Source of the DNA: NORP240 sp038134485
GTDB lineage: Bacteria; Pseudomonadota; Gammaproteobacteria; Pseudomonadales; Pseudohongiellaceae
DNA length: 64,000 nt
Assembly (NCBI GenBank): GCA_038134485.1
Contig: JAYPVG010000013.1
Coordinates: forward strand, 9,282-73,281
Direction: 5' to 3'
In this document: one piece after another, positions 18,842 through 27,851 of the stretch
Layout: the number at the start of each line of letters is the position of its first letter
How positions within the stretch are numbered: the stretch's first letter is position 1
Position numbers and translations under genes: made by a program
Notes under the pieces: generated by a model
Database searches by the model: none
What the model was told of the DNA's origin: nothing
What the model saw: only the letters and a program-made list of their open reading frames with translations

Positions 18842-21367
18842 CTATTGCAAATTTCTGGCTATTCCTTCAAGAGTGTCGACCAGCGCATCCAGCCGTTGTC
18901 GGCTGTCACCACTCTCACCTGCCGCCAGCTCGACATAGGATTTCGCCAGCAGATCGAGTTGTCTCGCAGCGGCACGATCACTGTTGCCGGCAGCGAGGCT
19001 TACTTCCGCCTGATTCAGCACTGCCTCAAGCTCCTGCTTTTGCGCGTCGGTCACAATCTCGCTTCGCTGCAGTTGATCCAGATAGGCACGGGCGACGACC
19101 GGCACATCCGGCCAGGTTACCCGCTCCTGTGTTTGCGCGTTGACAACTGCATTGGCTTCCCGCAGAGACGCAGCATTTATTTCATTGCGGGTCAGAAAAT
19201 CACTGGGTTCAAGGGCGAACACGTCGAGACCGCGCACAATCTCCGTGCCGTAGACATAACCACCATACCAGTAAGCTGACCAGTAACCGCCAGTAACCAG
19301 TTCCTCTTCATCAATCGGTCCACGATCGAAGAATGCGATCTCAACTGGATTCGCGGAGTCGGTAAAATCTACCACTGATATTCCGCCCTGATACCAGGCC
19401 TGAACGAATATATCGCGCCCGGGAACAGGGACGAGGGATCCGTTGTGCGCCACACAGTTTTCAGTCTCTGTCTGCGGTGCGGGGAGCTTGTAATGGCTGC
19501 GGAATTGCAGTTCGCCATCGACGATGTCATAAAAAGCGTTGGCCCCCCAATCGATTGGATCCTGAACGCGACAGCGAGGACGTCCACCACCACCCCATTC
19601 GTCGGTGAAGATCACCTTGTCACCTGCGTTGTTAAATGTCGCCGAGTGCCAGTAGGAAAACCCCGGATCGATAACTTCATCGAGACGCTCCGGATTTGCC
19701 GGATCGGAGATATCCAGCAGAATGCCATTACCGGAACAGGCACCCGCCGCGAGTCCAAGCTCCGGGAAAGTGGTGATGTCGTGGCACTGATTGGTCTCGC
19801 GCGTGAGTTGGGTATCTGGACCGTGATCGCCTCCGCGCCACAGACCCGCCAACACGCCTGATTCCTCATTGGCGAATACAAAGGGTCTGTTCACTATCCT
19901 CGCGTCCTGTGGACGAGCCTTGGGAATCTCCACCACCTCGATTCGATAAAGTGCGGTTTCAGGATTTTCGAAAGGCGAGTCATCCGAACAGCCGGCCAAC
20001 TCCTCGTCGTCTCTGACCCGACTGGTGCCGGACACATAGATATAAATGTTTTCCCCCTCTTCCGAAACAACTGTGTGGGTATGGGAGCCTCGACAGGTTT
20101 GCACGGCGGCCACCTGTGCCGGCATCCTGGGGTCGCTGATGTCGAATATACGGATTCCCTTGAAGCGGGCCTCGCTTACCGGATCGGCAACTCCCTCCAG
20201 GCCGCAGTCCAGTCTGCCCCGGGTTTCTTCAACCGACATGATCAGCAAATTGCCAGCCCGTGAAACATCTCCCTGACCGCCAGGGCAGACGACCGAACTC
20301 ATCAATTCGGGAGCTGACTGATTGCTGATGTCATAGATATTGAAACCGTGGTAGTTGCCGGCGATTAACATGTCACCGCTGAACAGCAGATCCGTATTTG
20401 AAAAACTCAGGAATGACGGGCGCGGCTCGGCATCGTCCTCCTCTTCGTCTTCCTCGTCCTGAGGGGTCTCTGGCTCGCCGGTGACGGCGACATTTTCCAG
20501 CACTTCTTCCTGAGGATCGCTTTCCTGAGGATCGCTCGGTTGCTGAGAGTCACTCTCGCTGACTGGCGCCAGGGTTTCCAGCTCCTCCAGGCGACTGAGC
20601 GGTAGCCCGGCAGGATTGTCGGGATCGAAAAAACCTGGCGGCTTGGGCAGCGAGGAAATCAGGCGCATGTTTAATGCCGCCTGCCCGGCATCTCTGAAGC
20701 CTGCGGCAAGCCCCACCCTTGGATCCGTAGAAAATCCGGATAGCAGGGCCACCATGCGCTCGATTTCGCTATTCTGGTCAGAAGTCACGTCGTCGGTAAA
20801 CGCGAACAGAACCGGGTCCTGGGCCGAACCGAACTGGTCGAGCAGGTTTTCCACCATTTCCAGTGCCCCTTCATGGTGTTCAATCATGTACTGCAGGTAA
20901 AGGCTATCGAATGCCGGTCCGGAAGACTGTTCCAGCTCTGCTATTTGCTCGGGACTCAGCATGCCGGGCATCAGATCAAAGTCCGCCGCGTGATGGGCAT
21001 CCGCAGGAGGCGCATCCAGCCCGCGCTCCTCGAGCCACTCTTGCATCATCGATATCTCGTCCTGCTGGGAAAGATTGATCCGCTCGGCTACCAGTTCCAC
21101 TTCTTCCCGCGAGGCCCTGGTCGGTGCCAGTGCGGACATCTCCATTGCCTGGGCATGATGGGATATCATCCCCTGCAGAAACCTGATATCCGCTTCTGTG
21201 TACTCAACGTGGGCAAGATTCGATGCGTCATCGGCCGAAATCACCTGGCCAGGCTGACCAGGAGCCCCTGGCTGTATAATTGGCACCTGGGCGGATGCTC
21301 CAGACGCGAGGATTAAAAGGCTAAAGCCAGGGATGGCCAGGCTTAAAAACTGTCGAACGCGGGACAT
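18842..21367 (-). CDS. DUF305-LVIVD repeat fusion, exported
   Basis: An 841-residue exported protein (signal peptide about 1-27 ending GASAQ). Residues 50-210 form two DUF305-type helical units with HH motifs (MISHHAQAMEMSALA and MIEHHEGALEMVENLL); DUF305 proteins often go with copper or metal handling. A low-complexity acidic linker (DEEDEEEDDAEP) follows. The rest is an LVIVD-repeat beta propeller (SGDMLIAGNYHGFNIYDIS and similar) with several cysteines (CRGSHTHTV, CHDITTFPELG) and a helical C-terminus. Function unknown; a metal-binding periplasmic or surface propeller is a reasonable reading. The ATG at 21367 has GGAG 7 bases upstream; in-frame starts at 21379 and a GTG at 21394 are less well placed. 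It lies just upstream of the PQQ gene, so the two may be co-transcribed. Confidence 0.8.
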   Translation of the reverse strand: MSRVRQFLSLAIPGFSLLILASGASAQVPIIQPGAPGQPGQVISADDASNLAHVEYTEADIRFLQGMISHHAQAMEMSALAPTRASREEVELVAERINLSQQDEISMMQEWLEERGLDAPPADAHHAADFDLMPGMLSPEQIAELEQSSGPAFDSLYLQYMIEHHEGALEMVENLLDQFGSAQDPVLFAFTDDVTSDQNSEIERMVALLSGFSTDPRVGLAAGFRDAGQAALNMRLISSLPKPPGFFDPDNPAGLPLSRLEELETLAPVSESDSQQPSDPQESDPQEEVLENVAVTGEPETPQDEEDEEEDDAEPRPSFLSFSNTDLLFSGDMLIAGNYHGFNIYDISNQSAPELMSSVVCPGGQGDVSRAGNLLIMSVEETRGRLDCGLEGVADPVSEARFKGIRIFDISDPRMPAQVAAVQTCRGSHTHTVVSEEGENIYIYVSGTSRVRDDEELAGCSDDSPFENPETALYRIEVVEIPKARPQDARIVNRPFVFANEESGVLAGLWRGGDHGPDTQLTRETNQCHDITTFPELGLAAGACSGNGILLDISDPANPERLDEVIDPGFSYWHSATFNNAGDKVIFTDEWGGGGRPRCRVQDPIDWGANAFYDIVDGELQFRSHYKLPAPQTETENCVAHNGSLVPVPGRDIFVQAWYQGGISVVDFTDSANPVEIAFFDRGPIDEEELVTGGYWSAYWYGGYVYGTEIVRGLDVFALEPSDFLTRNEINAASLREANAVVNAQTQERVTWPDVPVVARAYLDQLQRSEIVTDAQKQELEAVLNQAEVSLAAGNSDRAAARQLDLLAKSYVELAAGESGDSRQRLDALVDTLEGIARNLQ

Positions 21368-21469
21368 TTTTTTCTCCATTGCTTGCACAAACACGGGTCA
21401 ATAACCCCGCATTGTACTCTGTCTGAGCGCAAGCGGTAGCCCCTGAAGGCAAGACAGGCTGCGGCGCTG

Positions 21470-21691
21470 CTACTTGTCCTGCGCCTTGTCTTGAGACTTG
21501 CGTCTATCGCCGCCCTTGCGGCGCTCGCCAAGTCGTCGCTCACGCTTCCTGCGCTCCTCAAAATCGGGATCCTCGGATTGAAGATCCTCAATGGAGGAGG
21601 AGGTTTGTCGACGATTGCCTTTGCGACGCTCGGCTACCCTGCATTCACCTATACGACGTTCCTCAAGCGGTGGAGTTTTGTCACTTGTCAT
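21470..21691 (-). CDS. small arginine-rich hypothetical protein
   Basis: A 73-residue, highly charged product with repeated ERRxGxRR-like blocks (EERRIGECRVAERRKGNRR, then ERRKRERRLGERRKGGDRR). Such Arg-rich short proteins occur in many proteobacteria without known function; nucleic-acid binding is possible. The ATG at 21691 is preceded by GAAGGGCGG. An opposite-strand reading frame of 79 codons across the same bases has hydrophobic filler composition and looks like a shadow. Confidence is limited because the whole is short and repetitive. Confidence 0.45.
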   Translation of the reverse strand: MTSDKTPPLEERRIGECRVAERRKGNRRQTSSSIEDLQSEDPDFEERRKRERRLGERRKGGDRRKSQDKAQDK

Positions 21692-21977
21692 TGGACCGCC
21701 CTTCAAAGATTATGGATCCCTGCAGCATGAAATAACTGCGCACCTTGGATAATAGCAAATTATGGCTCAGACCTATCTACCTTGCCGCGCAGCCCGTGCA
21801 GCTAAGAATCAGCATTTTTCAGATAGGTTTTTATTTTTATGGAGTTAGAGGAAGTAGACCCTTTAATCGACAGGGATGACCGATATCTTCCTCCCAGCCT
21901 TTACCTGATTAACTCGAAAAGGGTAAGCTCCGTCAGATACCAATCCACGTCAAGAGCAATAGAAGCAGGAGGCTGGT

Positions 21978-23324
21978 ATGGCCAATTTAGGGGGTTTCGA
22001 TAGACGCACCTTCATCAAGAATGCCGGAGTCACCGCAATAGCAGGTACAACCGGGGCATTAATTTCAGACTCGGCCACTGCCGCAACGCCCGCTTCAGGA
22101 GCAAGAATGGCGGGCGGGCGCTACGACTTTGACACTCCGTATAACAGGGCTGGCTGGAATTGCGCTCGCTGGGATTCACCGGTGCGCACCTACGGAGATA
22201 AATTCAAGTACGGCATGGGGATTGCCTCGATGGATTTCGAAGCCCCGCCCTGTATCACCGAAGCGCTGGCCGAGCGCGCGCAGCATCACAGTTGGGGCTA
22301 TATCAGCAGCACGGAATCCCTGCGTGATGCCATCGTCCTGTGGGGCGGCGAGCGCCAGGGAGTGGACCTCGACCCCGAGTCAATTGTAATTTCTCACGGC
22401 GTTTATCCCGGCATTATTGCCGGGCTCCGGTCCTTTGTTCCCGCCGGTACCAAGACCCTCATGCTGACGCCGATTTATTCAGGTTTCTACACTATGTGCA
22501 GCCATACCCGGGCTAACACCGTAGACAGCCCCATGGTATTCAGCAACGGGCGCTGGGAAATTGACTGGAACGACCTGGAATCCAGGATGACCCCTGACGT
22601 GAATGCGATGATTGTCTGCAATCCGCAAAACCCGACTGGCAATGTCTGGACTGAGGAAGAGCTGCTGCGAATTGGCCGTCTGTGCCTTGAGCACCAGATT
22701 GTGGTTCTGGCCGATGAGATCCACTCCGACTTCGTCCGGGCCGGCCACAAGTTTGTACCGTTCGCCAGCCTGCCCGATAAAGAGGTGGTTAATAACAGCA
22801 TCTCGTTTAACGCGGTTAGCAAAACATTCAATCTGGCAGGCATGAAGACCGCTTACTTTTACAGCCCCAATCCAACGCTTCTGGGCCGCATCAATCAGAA
22901 CCATCGGGCCGACCTCACAATCATGGGAGTCGTCGCCAACGAAGCCGGCTACCGGGAGGGGGCCGAATGGTTTGACCAGGTCCTGCCCTATATCGATGCC
23001 AATCACAGCTTTACCGAGGAATACGTGAGCAGCAACATGCCACTGGTCAATTACAAACGGGCCGAGGGCACGTTTCTTTCATTCATGGACTTCAGTCGAG
23101 TCATGGCAGCGATCAACGCCGAGGAAATGGCGAAAGAACATGGATTTCGCTCTCCAGAGCACTATTTCCAGGATTGGCTAATGGATAATTCCGGGGTATT
23201 ACTCAATCCGGGCGCAAGTTACGGTGCCGGCAGCGAGGGTCACATGCGCATGAATGTTGCTTCGGCCCGGGTAGTGCTGGAAGGAGCGCTGGAAGCCATG
23301 GCTCAGGCCTTCCGCCGGGTTTAG
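21978..23324 (+). CDS. Tat-exported PLP enzyme, MalY/PatB (C-S lyase)-type aminotransferase fold
   Basis: A 448-residue fold-type I PLP enzyme with a twin-arginine signal (FDRRTFIKNAG, then a hydrophobic and Ala-rich stretch to about 38). The catalytic lysine is K282 in NAVSKTFNLAG. The MalY/PatB signature ADEIHSDFVRAGHKFVPF is present, as is CNPQNPTGN. This group mostly contains cystathionine beta-lyases and aminotransferases; the former release pyruvate through 2-aminoacrylate. AGGAGG fixes the start. Export of a folded PLP enzyme by Tat is unusual; cofactor would be loaded in the cytoplasm first. It is followed by a second Tat-exported PLP enzyme, an arrangement discussed as a finding. Exact reaction not assigned. 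Confidence 0.85.
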   Translation: MANLGGFDRRTFIKNAGVTAIAGTTGALISDSATAATPASGARMAGGRYDFDTPYNRAGWNCARWDSPVRTYGDKFKYGMGIASMDFEAPPCITEALAERAQHHSWGYISSTESLRDAIVLWGGERQGVDLDPESIVISHGVYPGIIAGLRSFVPAGTKTLMLTPIYSGFYTMCSHTRANTVDSPMVFSNGRWEIDWNDLESRMTPDVNAMIVCNPQNPTGNVWTEEELLRIGRLCLEHQIVVLADEIHSDFVRAGHKFVPFASLPDKEVVNNSISFNAVSKTFNLAGMKTAYFYSPNPTLLGRINQNHRADLTIMGVVANEAGYREGAEWFDQVLPYIDANHSFTEEYVSSNMPLVNYKRAEGTFLSFMDFSRVMAAINAEEMAKEHGFRSPEHYFQDWLMDNSGVLLNPGASYGAGSEGHMRMNVASARVVLEGALEAMAQAFRRV

Positions 23325-23390
23325 TGGAAGAGAATTGATTACAAATAATAAATTCAGCAGTGCGCCGAGGCGGCGCCGCAGGAGGATACA

Positions 23391-24545
23391 ATGAAAACTA
23401 CACGACGAGGCTTCGTGAAATCAGTTGGGCTGGGGACCGCCGCTGCAGGATTATTGTCCGGCACCTCGCTCATTTCCAGTCCCGCCAGCGCCCAGACTCG
23501 CGCAGACCACAAATCCGGCGTCTACGATAATGGAGTCATGCAGTTGAACCAGAACGAGAGCGCGCGCGGTCCGGGCCCGAGCACGCTGCAAGCTATTCAT
23601 GAGCATACCAATAAGCGCGTCGGCATGGGTTACTCACCTGACCATGTGAATGAGTTACAGCAGGCCCTGGCGGAAAATTACGGCGTCGATGCCGGCAATG
23701 TGCTGCTTGCGACCGGCTCCACCCCCCTTCTTCAGGGCGCGGTGCGAGCATTCTGCGGTGATAACGGTCGATTCGTAACACCGATGCCCACATACTCGAC
23801 CAGCGACGCAACCGCTCGCCAGATAGGTGCACCCATTACCCACGTCGATCTTGACAATTCGATGGGCATACCCCTCGATACGCTCGCCGAGGAATCGCGC
23901 GGTTCCGCCCTCGTCTACTTGTGCAATCCCAATAACCCCACGGGCACAGTGCATGGACCGGATGCAATAGAACAGTTTGTTCGCCGGGTTCTGCGCGAAT
24001 CTCCGGACACCCGGATTCACATAGATGAGGCGTACATTAACTATACCAAGCCGGGAGCCATGGAGACCGCTCTGCCACTGGCCATGGAGTTCGAAAACGT
24101 GTTCATAACCCGCTCGTTTTCCAAGGCCCATGGGCTGGCGGGTCTGCGAATTGGCTACGCTCTGGGTCAGGCTCAGACGCTTGGTGCGATTCGCGATGCA
24201 TGGGGTATGGGTGATGTTAATATGCTCGGGGCAATTGCCGCTCTGACTGCACTTGAAGACAAGGAGCATATTGCCTGGGAAGTATCGGAAAACGCGCGCG
24301 TGAGAGACTTTACGATTGGCGCTTTTCGGGACATGGGCTATGCGGTGGCCGACTCCCATACGAATCATATATTCGTGGAACTTGGTATACCTGCGCGTCA
24401 GTTCCGGGCAGCCTGCCTCGAAGAAAAAATATTGGTAGGTCGTGACTTCCCGCCAATGCAGGAAACGCATTGCCGGATTTCACTGGGTACCATGGAAGAT
24501 ATGCAGAAAGCCGTACAGGTATTTCGCAAGGTGCTGTCTTCCTAG
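23391..24545 (+). CDS. Tat-exported HisC-like PLP aminotransferase
   Basis: A 384-residue fold-type I enzyme related to histidinol-phosphate aminotransferase. It has a twin-arginine signal (TTRRGFVKSVGLG, about 1-35 to PASAQ), the NQNESARGPGPS substrate-entry loop, CNPNNPTGT, and the PLP lysine K245 in SFSKAHGLAGLR. AGGAGG precedes the ATG. It sits 66 bases after the first exported PLP enzyme and both probably form one transcript ended by the hairpin at 24571-24614. HisC itself is cytoplasmic, so this is not a histidine biosynthesis gene; the substrate is unknown. Confidence 0.85.
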   Translation: MKTTRRGFVKSVGLGTAAAGLLSGTSLISSPASAQTRADHKSGVYDNGVMQLNQNESARGPGPSTLQAIHEHTNKRVGMGYSPDHVNELQQALAENYGVDAGNVLLATGSTPLLQGAVRAFCGDNGRFVTPMPTYSTSDATARQIGAPITHVDLDNSMGIPLDTLAEESRGSALVYLCNPNNPTGTVHGPDAIEQFVRRVLRESPDTRIHIDEAYINYTKPGAMETALPLAMEFENVFITRSFSKAHGLAGLRIGYALGQAQTLGAIRDAWGMGDVNMLGAIAALTALEDKEHIAWEVSENARVRDFTIGAFRDMGYAVADSHTNHIFVELGIPARQFRAACLEEKILVGRDFPPMQETHCRISLGTMEDMQKAVQVFRKVLSS

Positions 24546-24570
24546 ACGCTACGCAATCCAGACAGACAAT

Positions 24571-24614
24571 GGTCAGGGTGGTCAGTCGATGTCGATTGAT
24601 GCCCTGACCGTTTT
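24571..24614 (+). terminator. plus-strand terminator embedded in the 3' end of a convergent gene
   Basis: GGTCAGGG (24571-24578) pairs with CCCTGACC (24602-24609), with an inner CAGTCGA / TCGATTG pairing, and a GTTTTTATT tract follows. It overlaps the last codons of the minus-strand class III aminotransferase. Confidence 0.7.
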
Positions 24615-25829
24615 TATTGCCTCTTCAAATATCGACCAGGATCGATTCAGATCCTCGTCACTGTGCACCGCAGAAAGGAAAAGGTTGTGATGGGAGGTAA
24701 TAAACAAGCCCCGTCGCACACATTCACCGCAAAGCGCTTGATGCAAAGCTATTCCCAACTCGTGCTCGGTCCGCAAATAGGGCATTGATGGTACACCGGT
24801 CGCTTTCAATTCTAGCCCCTGCTGACTGGCAATGCTGACAAGCCCTTCGATCCACTTCGCTCCAGTCTCAAGTATGCGTGCCGGAGCATTAATGCGTCTC
24901 AATTCCTTTAGACAGGCGAGCGCTGCCGCCATCGGGCCCGCAGAAAACCAGAAACTACCGGTTTGAAAAATTCCGCTGGCAGCATCCCTGAGAGCATCCG
25001 TGCCGACAACTGCTGAAACGGCATAGCCATTACCGATTGCCTTGCAATAGCAACTTAGGTCAGGCTGATAGCCGAAATACGCGTTAGATCCCTCCAGGTG
25101 CAACCGAAACCCGGCTCGTACATCATCACAGATCGATACAACATTGTGCTGCTTCAACAATCTGTGCACTTCATTCCAGTATCCGGGTCCAGGCAATTCG
25201 TTGTCCTGGTATACCGGGTGGTGATAGGGAGAACTAATAAAAGCTGCAACCTGGCCTCGATATTCACTGAGCACCTGTTGCAAGGCATCCGAATCATTCC
25301 ACGGGATTCGAACGATATCCGCATGATCTCGGTCGTGAATCCCGGGCCTTTCTATCGCCTGCATCCAGGGGGAGGAGCCATGATATCCCTGACTGATGGC
25401 GATTATCTTCCGTCGCCCGGTGGCAGCCCTCGCGATAAGGACAGCCATGTTGGTAGCATCGGCGCCGTTTTTTGCCAGGTATGCCCAGTCCGCGAAAGGG
25501 ATCATGTCAACAAGGTATTCCGCCAGCTCTACCATGACCGGCGATGCCAGTGTACACGTGTCAGCCTGCTTCATTTGTGCCCGGTATGCCTCATCCACTG
25601 CAGCATTGCCGTACCCAAGTATCATGGGACCATAGGCGCACATGAAGTCGACGTATTCGTTACCATCGACATCCCAAAATCGCGAACCTTTGGCTCGACG
25701 GCAATAAAATGGGTAGGTTCCATCCGGCTTCTGCACAGCAGGATTGAAATGGCCGGGAATGGCGTTTGGAATCACCTTTCTGGCGCGAGCCAGCAATGTG
25801 TTACTGTTATTATAGTCGTTAACTTTCAT
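24582..25829 (-). CDS. class III aminotransferase (glutamate-1-semialdehyde aminomutase-like)
   Basis: A 415-residue cytoplasmic enzyme, no signal peptide. Class III motifs are present: DVDGNEYVDFMCAYGPMILG, KNGADATNMAVLIAR, the conserved Asp in ICDDVRAGFRL, and the PLP lysine K263 in YCKAIGNGY. The sequence is closest to glutamate-1-semialdehyde aminomutase-like and omega-transaminase proteins, but HemL normally has a different active-site loop, so no specific substrate is claimed. It is convergent with the exported HisC-like gene, and its own 3' end carries that gene's terminator hairpin. The POT transporter starts 64 bases beyond its 5' end on the same strand. Confidence 0.85.
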   Translation of the reverse strand: MKVNDYNNSNTLLARARKVIPNAIPGHFNPAVQKPDGTYPFYCRRAKGSRFWDVDGNEYVDFMCAYGPMILGYGNAAVDEAYRAQMKQADTCTLASPVMVELAEYLVDMIPFADWAYLAKNGADATNMAVLIARAATGRRKIIAISQGYHGSSPWMQAIERPGIHDRDHADIVRIPWNDSDALQQVLSEYRGQVAAFISSPYHHPVYQDNELPGPGYWNEVHRLLKQHNVVSICDDVRAGFRLHLEGSNAYFGYQPDLSCYCKAIGNGYAVSAVVGTDALRDAASGIFQTGSFWFSAGPMAAALACLKELRRINAPARILETGAKWIEGLVSIASQQGLELKATGVPSMPYLRTEHELGIALHQALCGECVRRGLFITSHHNLFLSAVHSDEDLNRSWSIFEEAIKTVRASIDID

Positions 25830-25892
25830 CGCCTTATCTGCAGAGTGAAGCGAGAAATTGCCGTAATTGCCCAGACGACTGGCATCCGATCT

Positions 25893-27251
25893 TCATAATG
25901 TATCCCGAGCCACGGCTGGCTGCTCATCCTGCACAATATGCTCTTCTCGGTAGTAATAAATAAAAACAGCGAATAGAAATGCGGCAACTCCCATGAAACC
26001 AGCAAAGAACAAATGGTACATGGCGCCTTCAAGTTTGGTAGTGCCATCAGAGTTCTGAATAAACTGATTCACTGCGGCAGTGAACAAATTTCCCATTGAG
26101 ATAGAAAGATAGAAAAACGACATAACCAGCGACTTCATGCGCTTCGGAGCCTGGGTATAGGAAAACTCCATGCAGGTGATAACTAGCATGACCTCGGCAC
26201 TGGATATCAACAGATACGCCAGCAATTGCCAGCCAATATGAGGTGAGTTTCCAAGCGTAATCTGTTGTTCACACCATGCCGTAACAAGAAAGGGTATCGC
26301 AGCCAGAAACATGCCAGCGGCCATTTTTCGCTTGGCGGTAACCTGGAAGAACCGCCCCGCGAAGGGATAAACGACGTAGGTAAAAACCGGTATCAGCACC
26401 AGAATAAGAAAGGGATTGGCGGCCTGAATTTGTGCTGACAGGACCTCGTATCCCAGTATCTGTCGATCCATCTGCTCTGCCTGCAAAACCCAGGTGCTAC
26501 CCATCTGATCAAAGAGGGACCAGAACGCGGCGACCAGAACGTACATCAACGCCAGTCTTCTAAACACCCGGCGTCCGTCGGGCCCAAACACGTCTTGCAG
26601 GTAAGACGGCCCGCTCGGAGGAATGTGGACGAATTGATGGCGGCCAAGCCAAAAAGTGAATGTCGCAGTCAACATGAAGGCGCCGGGCACCCCAAAAGCA
26701 ATCGATGCGCCATAATTTTCCAGTAACCAGGGAATCAGCAGGAAAGATGTCGATGACCCAATGTTGATGCCCAGGTAGTACCAGGAGAATGCGCGAGACA
26801 GCAAATGTTGATTGGTTTTGCCGAACTGGTCACCCACATGGGAAGCGACACTGGGCTTGATACCGCCAGATCCAACAGCTATCAGCGTTAATCCAAGCAT
26901 CAGGCCAACTCTGGTGTCATCAATAAACAGAGCCAGGTGTCCCGCACAATAAACCAATGACAGAAATACAATCGTGCGATATTTTCCAAGGAATGAATCG
27001 GCAAGTATTGCGCCAACAATCGGCAGGAAGTAAGCCGTTGCCGAAAACAAATGGAACAGCGAAGTCGCGTCTTCTTCGGAGTAAACATCCAGCGCACCGT
27101 CGCCGGACATAAGATACTGGGTCATGAAGATGACCAATATGGCGCGCACGCCGTAGAAACTGAAGCGTTCCGCCACATCGTTGACGATGATGTAGGGAAT
27201 ACCACCGGGCATCCCAGTGGTTGGAATCGGGGCAGTACGATATGCGCTCAA
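25893..27251 (-). CDS. POT/PTR family proton-coupled peptide transporter
   Basis: A 452-residue major-facilitator protein of the proton-dependent oligopeptide transporter family: MPGGIPYIIVNDVAERFSFY near the N-terminus (the E-x-x-ER-like helix 1 motif), GSGGIKPSVASHVGDQF, FSWYYLGINIGS and FFYLSISMGN. It would import di- or tripeptides or related amino-acid compounds with protons. The start is uncertain: TTG at 27251 has GGAG 10 bases upstream, while the ATG at 27212 (MPGGIPY) would trim 13 residues. It lies between the class III aminotransferase and the exported RidA on the same strand, 42 bases after RidA, so a common transcript is likely. Confidence 0.85.
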   Translation of the reverse strand: MSAYRTAPIPTTGMPGGIPYIIVNDVAERFSFYGVRAILVIFMTQYLMSGDGALDVYSEEDATSLFHLFSATAYFLPIVGAILADSFLGKYRTIVFLSLVYCAGHLALFIDDTRVGLMLGLTLIAVGSGGIKPSVASHVGDQFGKTNQHLLSRAFSWYYLGINIGSSTSFLLIPWLLENYGASIAFGVPGAFMLTATFTFWLGRHQFVHIPPSGPSYLQDVFGPDGRRVFRRLALMYVLVAAFWSLFDQMGSTWVLQAEQMDRQILGYEVLSAQIQAANPFLILVLIPVFTYVVYPFAGRFFQVTAKRKMAAGMFLAAIPFLVTAWCEQQITLGNSPHIGWQLLAYLLISSAEVMLVITCMEFSYTQAPKRMKSLVMSFFYLSISMGNLFTAAVNQFIQNSDGTTKLEGAMYHLFFAGFMGVAAFLFAVFIYYYREEHIVQDEQPAVARDTL

Positions 27252-27293
27252 CTGAATTTCGCTCCCGAGTCTCTCATGGGAAGCCGCAGCCTT

Positions 27294-27737
27294 CTATCGT
27301 TTAACTGCAATGGCCTGAATTTCAAAGCGGGCATCAAACAAGAGAGTACCAACCCCGACGAACGCACGAGCAGGAAATTCCTGCGTGAAGTAACCCCTGT
27401 ATACTCCATTGAATACGTCATAATGAGCGACGTCCGAGCAAAATATCTGCACGTATACCAGATCATCCATGGTCATACCTGCCTGCTCCAGAGTTGACTG
27501 AATCGCATTGAGGACGTTGCGGGCTTCCTGGGCTGGGTCAGCTGGCACCTGTCCGTTTTCGAGCCCCAGCATACCGGAAAGATACAAGGTCTCTCCCGTT
27601 TGCACGGCGCCACTAAAGGGTGCCGCGCTACCACTGGCAAGCGACGGATTGATGTAGGTACGCTGGGCTGACGCTCCGACAGGAATCATCAGTAGTGCAG
27701 CAAGCAGGAAAGACACTACGATTCTCAATTTATTCAT
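27294..27737 (-). CDS. exported RidA/YjgF-family enamine/imine deaminase
   Basis: A 147-residue RidA-family protein preceded by a clear Sec signal peptide (about 1-25, ending ASAQ). Family features: AAPFSGAVQTGETLYLSG, the conserved Arg in FPARAFVGVG and the RFEIQAIA end. RidA hydrolyses reactive enamines and imines such as 2-aminoacrylate made by PLP enzymes; normally it is cytosolic. Here the export signal matches the Tat-exported PLP enzymes 3-5 kb away. AAGGGGAA sits 7 bases before the ATG at 27737; longer in-frame starts would spoil the signal peptide. It is upstream of the POT gene and divergent from the phosphorylase. Confidence 0.88.
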   Translation of the reverse strand: MNKLRIVVSFLLAALLMIPVGASAQRTYINPSLASGSAAPFSGAVQTGETLYLSGMLGLENGQVPADPAQEARNVLNAIQSTLEQAGMTMDDLVYVQIFCSDVAHYDVFNGVYRGYFTQEFPARAFVGVGTLLFDARFEIQAIAVKR

Positions 27738-27851
27738 TAGTTTCCCCTTGGAATGTTCGCAAAATGCCGGGCATTGTGGCCCAATGTCCATTAACCTGGC
27801 GAGACCGTCAGCCATGTTACCATGCAAAAAGTCCGATGAAGCAAATTAAGT

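Noticed and set aside
21491..21730. A 79-codon plus-strand frame opposite the arginine-rich gene
   Set aside because: Hydrophobic low-complexity product as expected from the reverse complement of Arg codons; no ribosome site.
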